Assembly (NCBI GenBank): GCA_945927915.1
Contig: CAMEMX010000096.1
Span: forward strand, 1 to 5,956
Direction: 5' to 3'
DNA from: an uncultured Clostridia bacterium
GTDB taxonomy: Bacteria; Bacillota; Clostridia; Oscillospirales; Oscillospiraceae
DNA length: 5,956 nt
Shown here in pieces: positions 1 through 5,897 of the stretch. Under the pieces are notes generated by a model. That model had not been told where the DNA came from and searched no databases. It worked only from the letters and a program-made list of their open reading frames with translations. Every line of letters begins with the position of its first letter. Position 1 is the stretch's first letter. A program made the position numbers and the translations under genes.

Positions 1-588
1 GTCAACACCCTTGCGCCGGCCTACATCGCTGCCGTTACGGTCGGCAACAAGCTCAATCAGCTCTTCAGCAGTATGTTTGACGCGATGGGCACCACGATGT
101 CGGTCTATGGCGCGCAGAATTACGGCGCGATGAAGCTCGACCGTCTGCACAAGGGCGTCGGTTCGTGCGTGCTGCTTGCGGTCATCTATTCTCTCGCGAC
201 GCTTCCTGTTCTGATCTTCTTCGGCGCAGATCTGTCGATGCTCTTTATCGACGCGGCAGAGCCGCTTGCCACGCGGCTGCAGATCGCGTCCTACGCGCGT
301 GAATTCATGGTCTGGAACGGCGCGTTCTACATTTCCCTCTCCCTTGTCAACATCCTGCGCTTTATGATCCAGGGCCTCTCCTTTACAAAGCAGGCGATCT
401 TTGCAGGCATCTTCGAGATGATCGCACGGTGCGCGGTCGGCTTCTGGCTTGCCGACCTCTGGGGCTACACCGCCATCTGCTTTGCCAACCCGGCGGCGTG
501 GGTATTGGCGGATCTCTTCCTGATCCCGGCCTATTTTCACAGCGTCAAGGTGCTCAAACGACGCCGTGCGGAGCGCGCTCCGGCATAG
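1..588 (+). CDS. MATE-family multidrug/cation antiporter, C-terminal part (5' end outside window)
   Basis: The frame is open from base 1 to TAG at 586-588, giving 195 residues; the N-terminal half and the start lie upstream of the window. MATE proteins are inner-membrane exporters with about 12 helices and 440-460 residues that expel drugs or metabolites in exchange for Na+ or H+. Visible here is the typical start of the second six-helix bundle, with a GNKLNQ..MFDAMGTTMS segment and then YGAQNYGAMKLDRLHKG (about residues 40-56), a pattern usual in this family. Hydrophobic stretches follow at about 57-75, 107-125, 134-155 and 160-178, and the protein ends in a basic tail (KVLKRRRAER). The substrate cannot be read from the sequence. 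There is no convincing terminator after the stop: a GGAGCGCGCTCC palindrome at 571-582 overlaps the 3' end but has no T-run. Some read-through into the ABC-F gene is therefore possible. Confidence 0.88.
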   Translation, partial: VNTLAPAYIAAVTVGNKLNQLFSSMFDAMGTTMSVYGAQNYGAMKLDRLHKGVGSCVLLAVIYSLATLPVLIFFGADLSMLFIDAAEPLATRLQIASYAREFMVWNGAFYISLSLVNILRFMIQGLSFTKQAIFAGIFEMIARCAVGFWLADLWGYTAICFANPAAWVLADLFLIPAYFHSVKVLKRRRAERAPA

Positions 589-597
589 AATTCCCTC

Positions 598-631
598 TTT
601 ATTTCTCCGGCCGGATATGGTACACTATCCG
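598..631 (+). promoter_or_regulatory. Probable sigma-A promoter with extended -10 and overlapping dyads, ahead of the ABC-F gene
   Basis: The -10 hexamer is TACACT (621-626), preceded directly by TGG (618-620), an extended -10. A weak -35 TTTATT (598-603) lies 17 bases upstream. Two inverted repeats overlap it: TCCGGCCGGA (606-615, perfect, in the spacer) and CGGATA...TATCCG (612-617/626-631, with a GTAC core), which spans the -10. Transcription would begin near 633, leaving a leader of about 23 bases. Symmetric sites placed here could be an operator. The promoter is well supported by position and extended -10; the operator role is inference. Confidence 0.55.
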
Positions 632-644
632 TAAGAAAATGATG

Positions 645-650
645 AGGTGA
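645..650 (+). promoter_or_regulatory. Ribosome binding site that fixes the ABC-F start
   Basis: AGGTGA at 645-650 lies 5 bases ahead of ATG 656. An in-frame GTG at 647 would give three extra residues, but it sits inside this Shine-Dalgarno sequence, so ATG 656 is the better start. The resulting N-terminus, MITVSDLALQFG, also fits the usual beginning of this protein family. Confidence 0.75.
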
Positions 651-655
651 AACAA

Positions 656-2263
656 ATGATCACAGTCAGCGATCTTGCGTTGCAGTTCGGCGGAACTTAC
701 CTGTTCCAGCACGTCGACCTGCAATTCACGCCCGGCAACTGCTACGGCGTCATCGGCGCGAACGGTGCGGGAAAATCCACGTTTTTGAAGCTCCTTTCCG
801 GTGAACTGGAATCGACCAAGGGCGAGATCTCGATCAAGCCCGGTCTGCGGATGTCCGTTCTGAAGCAGAACCAGTTTGCCTATGACGAGTACACTGTGCT
901 CGACACCGTTATTATGGGCAACCGCCGCCTGTACGACGTCATGAAGCAGAAGGATGCGCTCTACGCCAAGCCCGATTTTTCCGATGAGGACGGAATGCTC
1001 GCCTCGGAGCTGGAGATCGAGTTTGCCGAGCTGAACGGCTGGGAGGCGGAATCCGACGCAAGCCGCATCCTGCAGGGACTTGGCATTCCCGTCGAGCTGC
1101 ACGGCGACAAAATGGCCGATACCGACGGCAGACTGAAGGTAAAGGTGCTTCTTGCGCAGGCGCTTTTCGGCGACCCGGACATCATCCTGCTCGACGAGCC
1201 GACAAACAACCTCGACATCGAATCCATCAACTGGCTGGAAAGCTTTCTGCTGGACTATGAGGACAAGGGCACAGTCATCGTCGTCAGCCACGACCGCCAC
1301 TTCCTCAACACCGTCTGCACGCACATTGTCGACATTGACTATGGCAAGATCAAAATGTATGTCGGCAACTATGATTTCTGGTATGAATCCAGCCAGCTCG
1401 TGCAGGCGCTCATCCGCAACAAAAACAAGCGCAACGAGGAAAAGATCGCGGAATTGCAGACCTTTATCTCCCGCTTTGCCGCGAACAAGGCAAAAAGCAA
1501 GCAGGCAACGGCACGCCGCCGCCTGCTCGACAAGCTGACCGTTGAGGAAATGCCTGCCTCCTCCCGCCGCTATCCCTTCGTCGGCTTTACGCGCGAGCGC
1601 GAGGTCGGCAAGGACATCCTGTTCGTCACGGACGTGTCAAAGACCGTTGACGGCGTAAAGCTGCTCGACAAGGTCTCCTTCATCGTCAATAAGAACGATA
1701 AGATCGCCTTCGTCGGCGAAAACGAGGTCGCGCAGACGACTATGTTCAAGATCCTCATGGGCGAAATGGAGCCGGACGAGGGTACGGTCAAATGGGGCAT
1801 TTCCACCTCACAGAGCTATTTCCCGAAGGACAATTCCGCGTACTTCGACGGCTGTACGGACTCGCTTGTCGACTGGCTGCGGCAATTCTCCGTAAAAAAA
1901 GACGACGTCTATCTGCGCGGCTTCCTCGGGCGGATGCTGTTCTCCGGTGACGATGTCTTCAAACCGGTGAACGTCCTCTCCGGCGGCGAAAAGGTACGCT
2001 GTATGCTGTCAAAAATGATGCTCTCCGGCGCAAACGTCCTCCTGCTCGATCAGCCGACGAACCATCTGGACATGGAGTCCATTCAAGCGGTCAACAAGGG
2101 CATGATCGCCTTCCCCGGCAACATCCTCTTTGCCAGCCATGACCACGAGCTGCTGCAATCCGTTGCCAACCGTATCATCGAATTTCGCCCGGACGGGTCG
2201 ATCTGCGACCGGCTGGGTACCTATGACGAATACCTTGCCTTCCGCATGGAAAGAGAAGGTTAA
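656..2263 (+). CDS. ABC-F subfamily ATPase (YkpA/YbiT-like), probable translation factor, with one degenerate ATP site
   Basis: This 535-residue soluble protein has two ABC nucleotide-binding domains and no membrane segment. ABC-F proteins bind the ribosomal E site and act on stalled or idle ribosomes; YkpA/YbiT-like members are mostly housekeeping rather than resistance factors. NBD1 has Walker A GANGAGKST (34-42, K40), a short arm at about 88-135, Walker B IILLDEP (176-182, E181) and H-loop H212. Its signature is lost: TDGRLK (156-161) stands where LSGGEK is expected. A basic linker (about 243-310, rich in Lys/Arg) matches the tRNA-interaction linker. NBD2 has an intact LSGGEK (441-446) and H495, but its P-loop reads GENEVAQTT (354-362, Q360 in place of Lys) and Walker B ends DQP (Q466 in place of Glu). 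ATP site NBD1-Walker/NBD2-signature is therefore intact, and its partner site degenerate. The start is set by the AGGTGA at 645. A strong terminator follows, so the gene is probably transcribed alone or with read-through from the MATE gene. Confidence 0.93.
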   Translation: MITVSDLALQFGGTYLFQHVDLQFTPGNCYGVIGANGAGKSTFLKLLSGELESTKGEISIKPGLRMSVLKQNQFAYDEYTVLDTVIMGNRRLYDVMKQKDALYAKPDFSDEDGMLASELEIEFAELNGWEAESDASRILQGLGIPVELHGDKMADTDGRLKVKVLLAQALFGDPDIILLDEPTNNLDIESINWLESFLLDYEDKGTVIVVSHDRHFLNTVCTHIVDIDYGKIKMYVGNYDFWYESSQLVQALIRNKNKRNEEKIAELQTFISRFAANKAKSKQATARRRLLDKLTVEEMPASSRRYPFVGFTREREVGKDILFVTDVSKTVDGVKLLDKVSFIVNKNDKIAFVGENEVAQTTMFKILMGEMEPDEGTVKWGISTSQSYFPKDNSAYFDGCTDSLVDWLRQFSVKKDDVYLRGFLGRMLFSGDDVFKPVNVLSGGEKVRCMLSKMMLSGANVLLLDQPTNHLDMESIQAVNKGMIAFPGNILFASHDHELLQSVANRIIEFRPDGSICDRLGTYDEYLAFRMEREG

Positions 2264-2269
2264 TCAGCG

Positions 2270-2314
2270 AAAAAGGACCAGCAAGACGGGAAAACCGTCT
2301 TGCTGGTCCTTTTT
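2270..2314 (+). terminator. Strong intrinsic terminator of the ABC-F gene
   Basis: A perfect 20-bp stem (2270-2289 with 2295-2314) has a GAAAA loop. It begins 7 bases after the stop codon. The left arm starts with AAAAA and the right arm ends in TTTTT (2310-2314), so the structure can work in both directions, which suits a convergent gene pair. Confidence 0.92.
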
Positions 2315-2330
2315 GGTTCTATAATAAATG

Positions 2331-2359
2331 TTGGGGCCAGGCTCACCGCCTGACCCCAA
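2331..2359 (-). other. Hairpin in the intergenic element, better folded as minus-strand RNA
   Basis: Arms 2331-2342 and 2348-2359 are 12 bases long around a 5-base loop. On the plus strand there is one C/A mismatch. As minus-strand RNA the same position is a G-U pair, giving a continuous 12-bp stem. There is no T-run directly after it on the plus strand, so it is not a typical terminator in that direction. Confidence 0.6.
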
Positions 2360-2412
2360 AACTATAGCCAAAGGTTGAGCATAGAGGTAAAATCCTTTAG
2401 AGCCACATAAAA

Positions 2413-2440
2413 TCGTGCCGGAGCTTTCGCTCCGACACGA
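2413..2440 (-). terminator. Hairpin with GAAA tetraloop and U-tract, possible back-up minus-strand terminator
   Basis: Arms 2413-2424 and 2429-2440 form 12 bp. Read on the minus strand the single mismatch becomes G-U, the loop is GAAA (a GNRA tetraloop), and TTTT (2412-2409 would be read as ATTTTAT) follows. It could stop read-through from the ispH-rpsA transcript. On the plus strand the loop is TTTC with a C/A mismatch, but T6-G-T6 (2448-2460) lies 7 bases further on, so weak activity in that direction is also possible. Confidence 0.5.
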
Positions 2441-2495
2441 CTTGCGATTTTTTGTTTTTTGCCTCTACCCCAACTATTGACATAGAGCCAGATTT

Positions 2496-2512
2496 TATAC
2501 AAAATTTGTATA
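2496..2512. other. AT-rich 17-base palindrome
   Basis: TATACAAA and TTTGTATA are perfect 8-base arms around a single A. It lies in a markedly AT-rich stretch (about 2490-2557) between the inverted-repeat segment and the minus-strand terminator, unlike the GC-rich genes around it. It resembles an operator by symmetry only; no gene starts nearby. No other feature is seen in this stretch. Confidence 0.4.
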
Positions 2513-2550
2513 TTTTAAATGCTTATATGCAGAAAATGTATATAGATTGC

Positions 2551-2587
2551 AAAGAAAGCAGGGCGTGCCTTGCGGCACACCCTGCTT
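2551..2587 (-). terminator. Intrinsic terminator of the cmk-plsC-ispH/rpsA operon
   Basis: On the minus strand, 11 bases past the TAA of ispH-rpsA, a 14-bp stem (2587-2574 with 2569-2556, one G-U pair) closes on a GCAA tetraloop and runs into TTTCTTT (2557-2551). On the plus strand the G-U becomes a C/A mismatch and no T-run follows, so this terminator serves the minus strand. Confidence 0.88.
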
Positions 2588-2598
2588 GAAATGCAGAA

Positions 2599-4551
2599 TT
2601 AGTTTTCAGCTTCTTCGCTTTCCTCGGCAGCCGGCTCGAGCAGAGCGCGGATGGAGAGGGAGATACGCTTGCGGTCGGCATCGACGTCGATGATCTTGGC
2701 CTCGACCTCCTGACCCTCGGTCAGAACGTCGGAAACCTTGTCAACGCGATGATCGGCGACCTGGGAGATGTGGATGAGGCCGTCCACGCCGGGGAGGATC
2801 TCAGCGAAAGCGCCGAAGTCAACGATCTTGACGACCTTGACGGTGGCGGTGTCGCCGACGGAATACTTAGCGCAGAACTGGTTCCACGGGTTCATCTCCG
2901 GGGTCTTGTAGCCAAGGGAGATCTTTCTCTTCTCCGGGTCAAACTTGATGACAAAGACTTCGACGGTGTCGCCGACCTTGACGACCTCGTCGGGCGTCTT
3001 GATGCGGCCCCAGCTCAGCTCGGAAATATGGACCATGCCATCCACGCCGCCGATATCGACGAATGCGCCGTAGCTCGTCAGGGACTTGACGGTGCCGGTG
3101 TACTTCTTGCCGACCTCGATCTCGCTCCAGAGCTTCTCAACGGCAGCCTTGCGCTCTTCGCGGGCGATGTCGCTGATAGAGCCGACAACTCTGCGGCGGG
3201 CGCGGTTGAACTCGGTGATGCGCATCTTGACAGTCTGACCCTTCAGCACGGACAGGTCGCCGCCCTTGGCAATGCCGGTGCGGGAAGCGGGGATGAACAC
3301 ACGCACGCCCTTGACGTTGGCAACGACGCCGCCCTTGTTCTCCTCGGTGATGACGCCCTCAACAGGAGTCTTGTTCTCACAAGCCGCCTCGACGTCGTCC
3401 CAGACCTTCATGCCCTCCAGCTTCTTCTTGCTGAGCTGAACGGTACCCTCCTGATCGTTCACGCGAACGACAAAGACCTCGATCTCGTCGCCGACCTTGA
3501 GAACGTCTTCGGGCTTCACGGTGGGATCTGCGCTGACTTCATCATACGGGATGTAACCGGCATGCTTTGTGCCGAGGTCCACTTGAACTTCGTTCGTTCC
3601 GATTGCGGTAACGATGCCGAGCACCTTATCTCCTGTATTTAAAGTCTTGATGGAGTTTTCGAGCAGCGCCTCAAAGCTCTCCTCTGCAACAGCATCAACG
3701 TTAGTAATTTCGCTCATAGTCTGATTGACCTCCTTTATAATCCACGCAGGTGTCGAAGCACCCGCTGTGATGCCAATGTGATTCATGCCCCGGAACGCAG
3801 ACAGATCAAGCTCGTCCGCGCAATCGACAAGCGAAACGCTTGGGCAATGCTCCGCGCAGATGTGCGCCAGCCGCCCGGTGTTGGAGCTGTTGCGGTCGCC
3901 AACGACGATGACCGCATCGCATTGTGCGGCAAGTTTCGCCGCTTCGCGCTGCCGATTCTCGGTTGCTTTGCATATTGTATCAAAGATTTCATGATTTGTA
4001 CACACTTTTTTTATGATTTTCTTGCAGGAATCCCATAAAAATTGTGTGCTTGTGGTCTGTGAGACGACAGTAAGGGGAATTTTGGCATTTTCCGGCGACG
4101 CTTCCAGCCATTTTTTGAGCGCTTCGGCGTCCGGAAAGACCAACGGATGGCTGCACCAGCCGGCGATTGCGCGCACCTCCGGATGTGTCGGCGTGCCGAT
4201 GATGATGGGCTGTCTTCCCTGCTCCTCCGCCGCGGCCACGATGCCGTGGATCCGCTTGACGGACGGACAGGTCGCGTCGACGATCTTTACATTCTTCTTT
4301 TCAAGCGCTTCATATGTTGCGCGCGGCACGCCGTGCGAGCGGATGATGACCGTCGCGCCGTCCGGGATCGCCGAAATGTCGGAGATCTCACGCACACCGA
4401 GCGCTTCAAAATGCTGCACCAGATGTCTGTTATGCGCGATCGGCCCGAGGGTGACCGCCTGCTTTCCTTCGCGGATGGTCTGCTCGACCAGATCGACCGC
4501 GCGCTGGACGCCGTAGCAAAAGCCCGCGTATTTTGCAATGGTCAGCTTCAT
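2599..4551 (-). CDS. ispH-rpsA: Bifunctional 4-hydroxy-3-methylbut-2-enyl diphosphate reductase (IspH) / 30S ribosomal protein S1
   Basis: This 650-residue cytosolic fusion has two parts. Residues 1 to about 278 are IspH, the [4Fe-4S] enzyme of the last MEP-pathway step, which reduces HMBPP to IPP and DMAPP. The three cluster cysteines are C12 (FCYGV), C95 (DATCP) and C194 (TICKAT). Substrate residues are H40, H73, H123, E125, T166, the NSSNT segment (221-225) and S266. Residues from about 300 carry four S1 RNA-binding domains (about 305-376, 394-460, 480-548 and 565-634). The last two are the most typical (YGAFVDIGGVDGMVHIS, FGAFAEILPGVDGLIHIS), and an acidic tail follows. The S1 part helps mRNA binding on the ribosome. 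Such fusions are known in Clostridia. The ATG overlaps the plsC stop as ATGA; a weak AGGTG lies 7 bases upstream, so translation is probably coupled to plsC. A strong internal start at 3717 may also yield free S1 of 372 residues, close to the four-domain Bacillus YpfD type. Confidence 0.95.
   Translation of the reverse strand: MKLTIAKYAGFCYGVQRAVDLVEQTIREGKQAVTLGPIAHNRHLVQHFEALGVREISDISAIPDGATVIIRSHGVPRATYEALEKKNVKIVDATCPSVKRIHGIVAAAEEQGRQPIIIGTPTHPEVRAIAGWCSHPLVFPDAEALKKWLEASPENAKIPLTVVSQTTSTQFLWDSCKKIIKKVCTNHEIFDTICKATENRQREAAKLAAQCDAVIVVGDRNSSNTGRLAHICAEHCPSVSLVDCADELDLSAFRGMNHIGITAGASTPAWIIKEVNQTMSEITNVDAVAEESFEALLENSIKTLNTGDKVLGIVTAIGTNEVQVDLGTKHAGYIPYDEVSADPTVKPEDVLKVGDEIEVFVVRVNDQEGTVQLSKKKLEGMKVWDDVEAACENKTPVEGVITEENKGGVVANVKGVRVFIPASRTGIAKGGDLSVLKGQTVKMRITEFNRARRRVVGSISDIAREERKAAVEKLWSEIEVGKKYTGTVKSLTSYGAFVDIGGVDGMVHISELSWGRIKTPDEVVKVGDTVEVFVIKFDPEKRKISLGYKTPEMNPWNQFCAKYSVGDTATVKVVKIVDFGAFAEILPGVDGLIHISQVADHRVDKVSDVLTEGQEVEAKIIDVDADRKRISLSIRALLEPAAEESEEAEN
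3715..3736 (-). promoter_or_regulatory. Internal Shine-Dalgarno and ATG at the IspH/S1 boundary
   Basis: On the minus strand AAAGGAGGT (3736-3728), a full match to the anti-Shine-Dalgarno, is followed after 10 bases by an in-frame ATG (3717-3715), codon 279 of the fusion. It sits just after the usual C-terminal IspH motif (TAGASTP...WIIKEV) and just before the S1 part. The spacing is slightly long. It probably marks the original start of rpsA before fusion and may still be used; actual use is inference. Confidence 0.6.
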
Positions 4552-5153
4552 TTCTGCGCACCTATCGCGTAGATCTTGTCCATCAGCTCCGCCGTGAGCC
4601 GTTCGAGGTCCTCCTGCGTCGGCTTAGCGTCCTCGCAGACGGGCGTATACGGCTTGCCGTAGCACAGCGTTACGCTCTGCCAGAAGTGCTTCTTGGTCGA
4701 GAGATAGACCGGCACGACGGGCACCTTCGTGCGCGTGGCGATCATGAGCGCGCCCGAATGCGGCTCGGAGGCCTTTCCCTTGCGGACGCGGGTGCCTTCC
4801 GGGAAGATGAGGACCTTGTCGTTGTTTTTCAGTGTCTTCATGGCTGTTTTGATGGCGCCGATATCGGCGTGCCCGCGGTCGACCGGGAAAGCGCCGAGCT
4901 TACGGTAGAGCCAGCCGAGCACCGGCTTTTCCAGCAGCTCCTTCTTGGCCATCGAGCGCGGCAGCGACGGGCACTTTCCGAAGACGATCACCCAGATCGG
5001 GTCGGAAAATGCGCTGTGGTTACAGCATAACACCGCGGCGCCCGTGGGAAGGTTTTCTCTTCCGCGAATATGGATGACCGGGTGGCAAATGCGCAGACAG
5101 CAGCGCAAAAAAGCGCAGATAAATCGGTACCTCCAACCGGTAACAGGCTTCAT
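4548..5153 (-). CDS. plsC: 1-acyl-sn-glycerol-3-phosphate acyltransferase (PlsC/LPLAT family)
   Basis: This 201-residue protein transfers an acyl chain to lysophosphatidic acid to give phosphatidic acid, the precursor of membrane phospholipids, at the inner face of the membrane. The family motifs appear in order: NHSAFSD (45-51, catalytic H46 and D51), GAFPVDRG (87-94), FPEGTR (117-122, substrate phosphate binding) and VPVVPVY (144-150). A hydrophobic, Cys-containing N-terminal segment (about 10-26) probably associates with the membrane. Length is at the short end of the family, as is usual for Clostridia. The ATG overlaps the cmk stop (ATGA at 5153-5150) and the stop overlaps the ispH start (ATGA at 4551-4548), so all three are translationally coupled. 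GGGAG lies about 11 bases upstream of the start, a weak site. Exact acyl acceptor is not proven by sequence, as other LPLAT members share these motifs. Confidence 0.92.
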   Translation of the reverse strand: MKPVTGWRYRFICAFLRCCLRICHPVIHIRGRENLPTGAAVLCCNHSAFSDPIWVIVFGKCPSLPRSMAKKELLEKPVLGWLYRKLGAFPVDRGHADIGAIKTAMKTLKNNDKVLIFPEGTRVRKGKASEPHSGALMIATRTKVPVVPVYLSTKKHFWQSVTLCYGKPYTPVCEDAKPTQEDLERLTAELMDKIYAIGAQK

Positions 5154-5833
5154 ATTGCAACTTTCTCCCGAATAATGTTCAAGATAGCCGCAATGCTTTC
5201 CTCCGGCGTGAGCGCGGAAGTGTCAAGCAAAACGGCGTCCTCCGCACGGCGCAGCGGCGCGATCTTGCGGTTCATATCCCGCTCGTCGCGCTCAAGCATC
5301 TCGCGCAGCACGTCTTCATACGGCTCGGCAAGACCCTTTTCGCGCAGCTCCAGCCAGCGGCGCTTTGCGCGCGTTTCGGCGGAGGCGGAGAGATAGATTT
5401 TGACATCAGCCTGCGGCAGGACGACGGTGCCGATGTCGCGGCCGTCCATGATGACGCTGTTTGTGCGCGCAACCTCACGCTGCGTCTCCAGCAGGAAGCG
5501 GCGCACGGAAGCCAGCGCGGAAACGCGCGAGGCAAGCTGCGAGACCTCCGGCGAACGGATCAGCGAAGAGACATCCTCGTCATTGAGAAAGCTGTGCTGC
5601 ACGCCGTCATCCGTCCAGCGCAGGCGAATATGGATACGCGAAAGCAGGGCTTCCACCTGACGCTCGTCAGCGCAGTCGACGCCGCTTTGCGCAACAGCGA
5701 AGGCGACCGTGCGGTAGATCGCGCCGGTGTCGACATAACAGATGCCGAGCGCTTCGGCGGCACGGCGCGCGACCGTACTTTTTCCCGCACCCGCGGGGCC
5801 GTCGATGGCGACGGAGAAGATCCGATCAGTCAT
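5150..5833 (-). CDS. cmk: (d)CMP kinase
   Basis: This 227-residue cytosolic enzyme phosphorylates CMP and dCMP with ATP, recycling cytidine nucleotides for RNA, DNA and CDP-lipid synthesis. Visible motifs are the P-loop GPAGAGKST (12-20), the CMP-site DTGAIYR (35-41, with Ile where Met is usual), DGRDIGTVV (130-138), and an Arg-rich lid region (about 155-197: RAKRRWLELR, RDMNRKIAPLRRAED). Length is normal for the family. The ATG at 5833 was chosen because GGAG lies 6 bases upstream and because the P-loop then begins at residue 12. The frame is open further upstream to a TTG at 5926, but that overlaps the promoter. It is first gene of the operon. Its stop overlaps the plsC start by 4 bases. 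Confidence 0.95.
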   Translation of the reverse strand: MTDRIFSVAIDGPAGAGKSTVARRAAEALGICYVDTGAIYRTVAFAVAQSGVDCADERQVEALLSRIHIRLRWTDDGVQHSFLNDEDVSSLIRSPEVSQLASRVSALASVRRFLLETQREVARTNSVIMDGRDIGTVVLPQADVKIYLSASAETRAKRRWLELREKGLAEPYEDVLREMLERDERDMNRKIAPLRRAEDAVLLDTSALTPEESIAAILNIIREKVAI

Positions 5834-5839
5834 ACGAAA

Positions 5840-5843
5840 CTCC
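5840..5843 (-). promoter_or_regulatory. Ribosome binding site deciding the cmk start
   Basis: GGAG on the minus strand (5843-5840) is 6 bases from ATG 5833. It supports this start over in-frame upstream candidates (ATG at 5869 and TTG at 5926), which would extend the protein into the leader and promoter. Confidence 0.75.
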
Positions 5844-5857
5844 AAATCATCTTGTCT

Positions 5858-5887
5858 GTGCTTCGGCATTCGCTTTAGCCAAAGCAC
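5858..5887 (-). other. Hairpin in the cmk 5' leader
   Basis: On the minus strand GTGCTTTGGC (5887-5878) pairs with GCCGAAGCAC (5867-5858): 10 bp including one G-U, with a 10-base loop. It starts only a few bases after the predicted transcription start (about 5891) and ends 14 bases before the ribosome binding site. No U-run follows, so it is not a terminator. A 5' stem of this kind often protects mRNA from decay; a regulatory role is possible but not shown. Confidence 0.6.
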
Positions 5888-5897
5888 TATCTTATAA

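Larger units (their letters stand above)
2315..2489. repeat. 175-bp segment with imperfect terminal inverted repeats, possible MITE or IS remnant
   Basis: The left end (2315-2336, GGTTCTATAA...TTGGGG) and the inverted right end (2468-2489, reading GGCTCTATGT...TTGGGG) match at 16 of 22 positions. A second, inner pairing extends this: 2382-2392 (TAGAGGTAAAA) is complementary to 2457-2467 apart from one T/G. Two hairpins lie inside. No coding sequence is visible. GG-initial inverted repeats are reminiscent of the ISL3 family, but no 8-bp target duplication is visible (flanks TCCTTTTT and AGATTTTA), so the mobile-element reading is tentative. The left end abuts the T-tract of the ABC-F terminator exactly. 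Alternatively it is simply a structured 3' intergenic region. Confidence 0.45.

Noticed and set aside
599..1324. Minus-strand open frame of 241 codons opposite the ABC-F gene
   Set aside because: It overlaps a confidently assigned gene and has a Val/Leu-rich composition typical of a shadow frame.
1715..1741. Degenerate NBD2 Walker A as a sequencing frameshift
   Set aside because: The frame and family-like sequence continue on both sides, no simple pair of indels restores GxGKT, and two further motifs of the same ATP site are altered too.
2331..2585. CRISPR or repeat array
   Set aside because: The hairpins differ in sequence and are unevenly spaced; there are no direct repeats with regular spacers.
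2749..3642. Long plus-strand open frame opposite the S1 domains (297 codons)
   Set aside because: It is antisense to clear S1 coding sequence, its product is a low-complexity Asp/Leu/Val-rich string, and no ribosome site precedes it.
4006..4012. A AAA AAA run in ispH (minus strand) as a programmed -1 frameshift site
   Set aside because: The heptamer is in the right phase, but the shifted frame stops within a few codons, no stimulatory structure is evident, and Lys-Lys is unremarkable in an AT-rich stretch.
5834..5891. Riboswitch in the cmk leader
   Set aside because: The leader is only about 57 bases with a single hairpin and no alternative terminator or sequestering stem.
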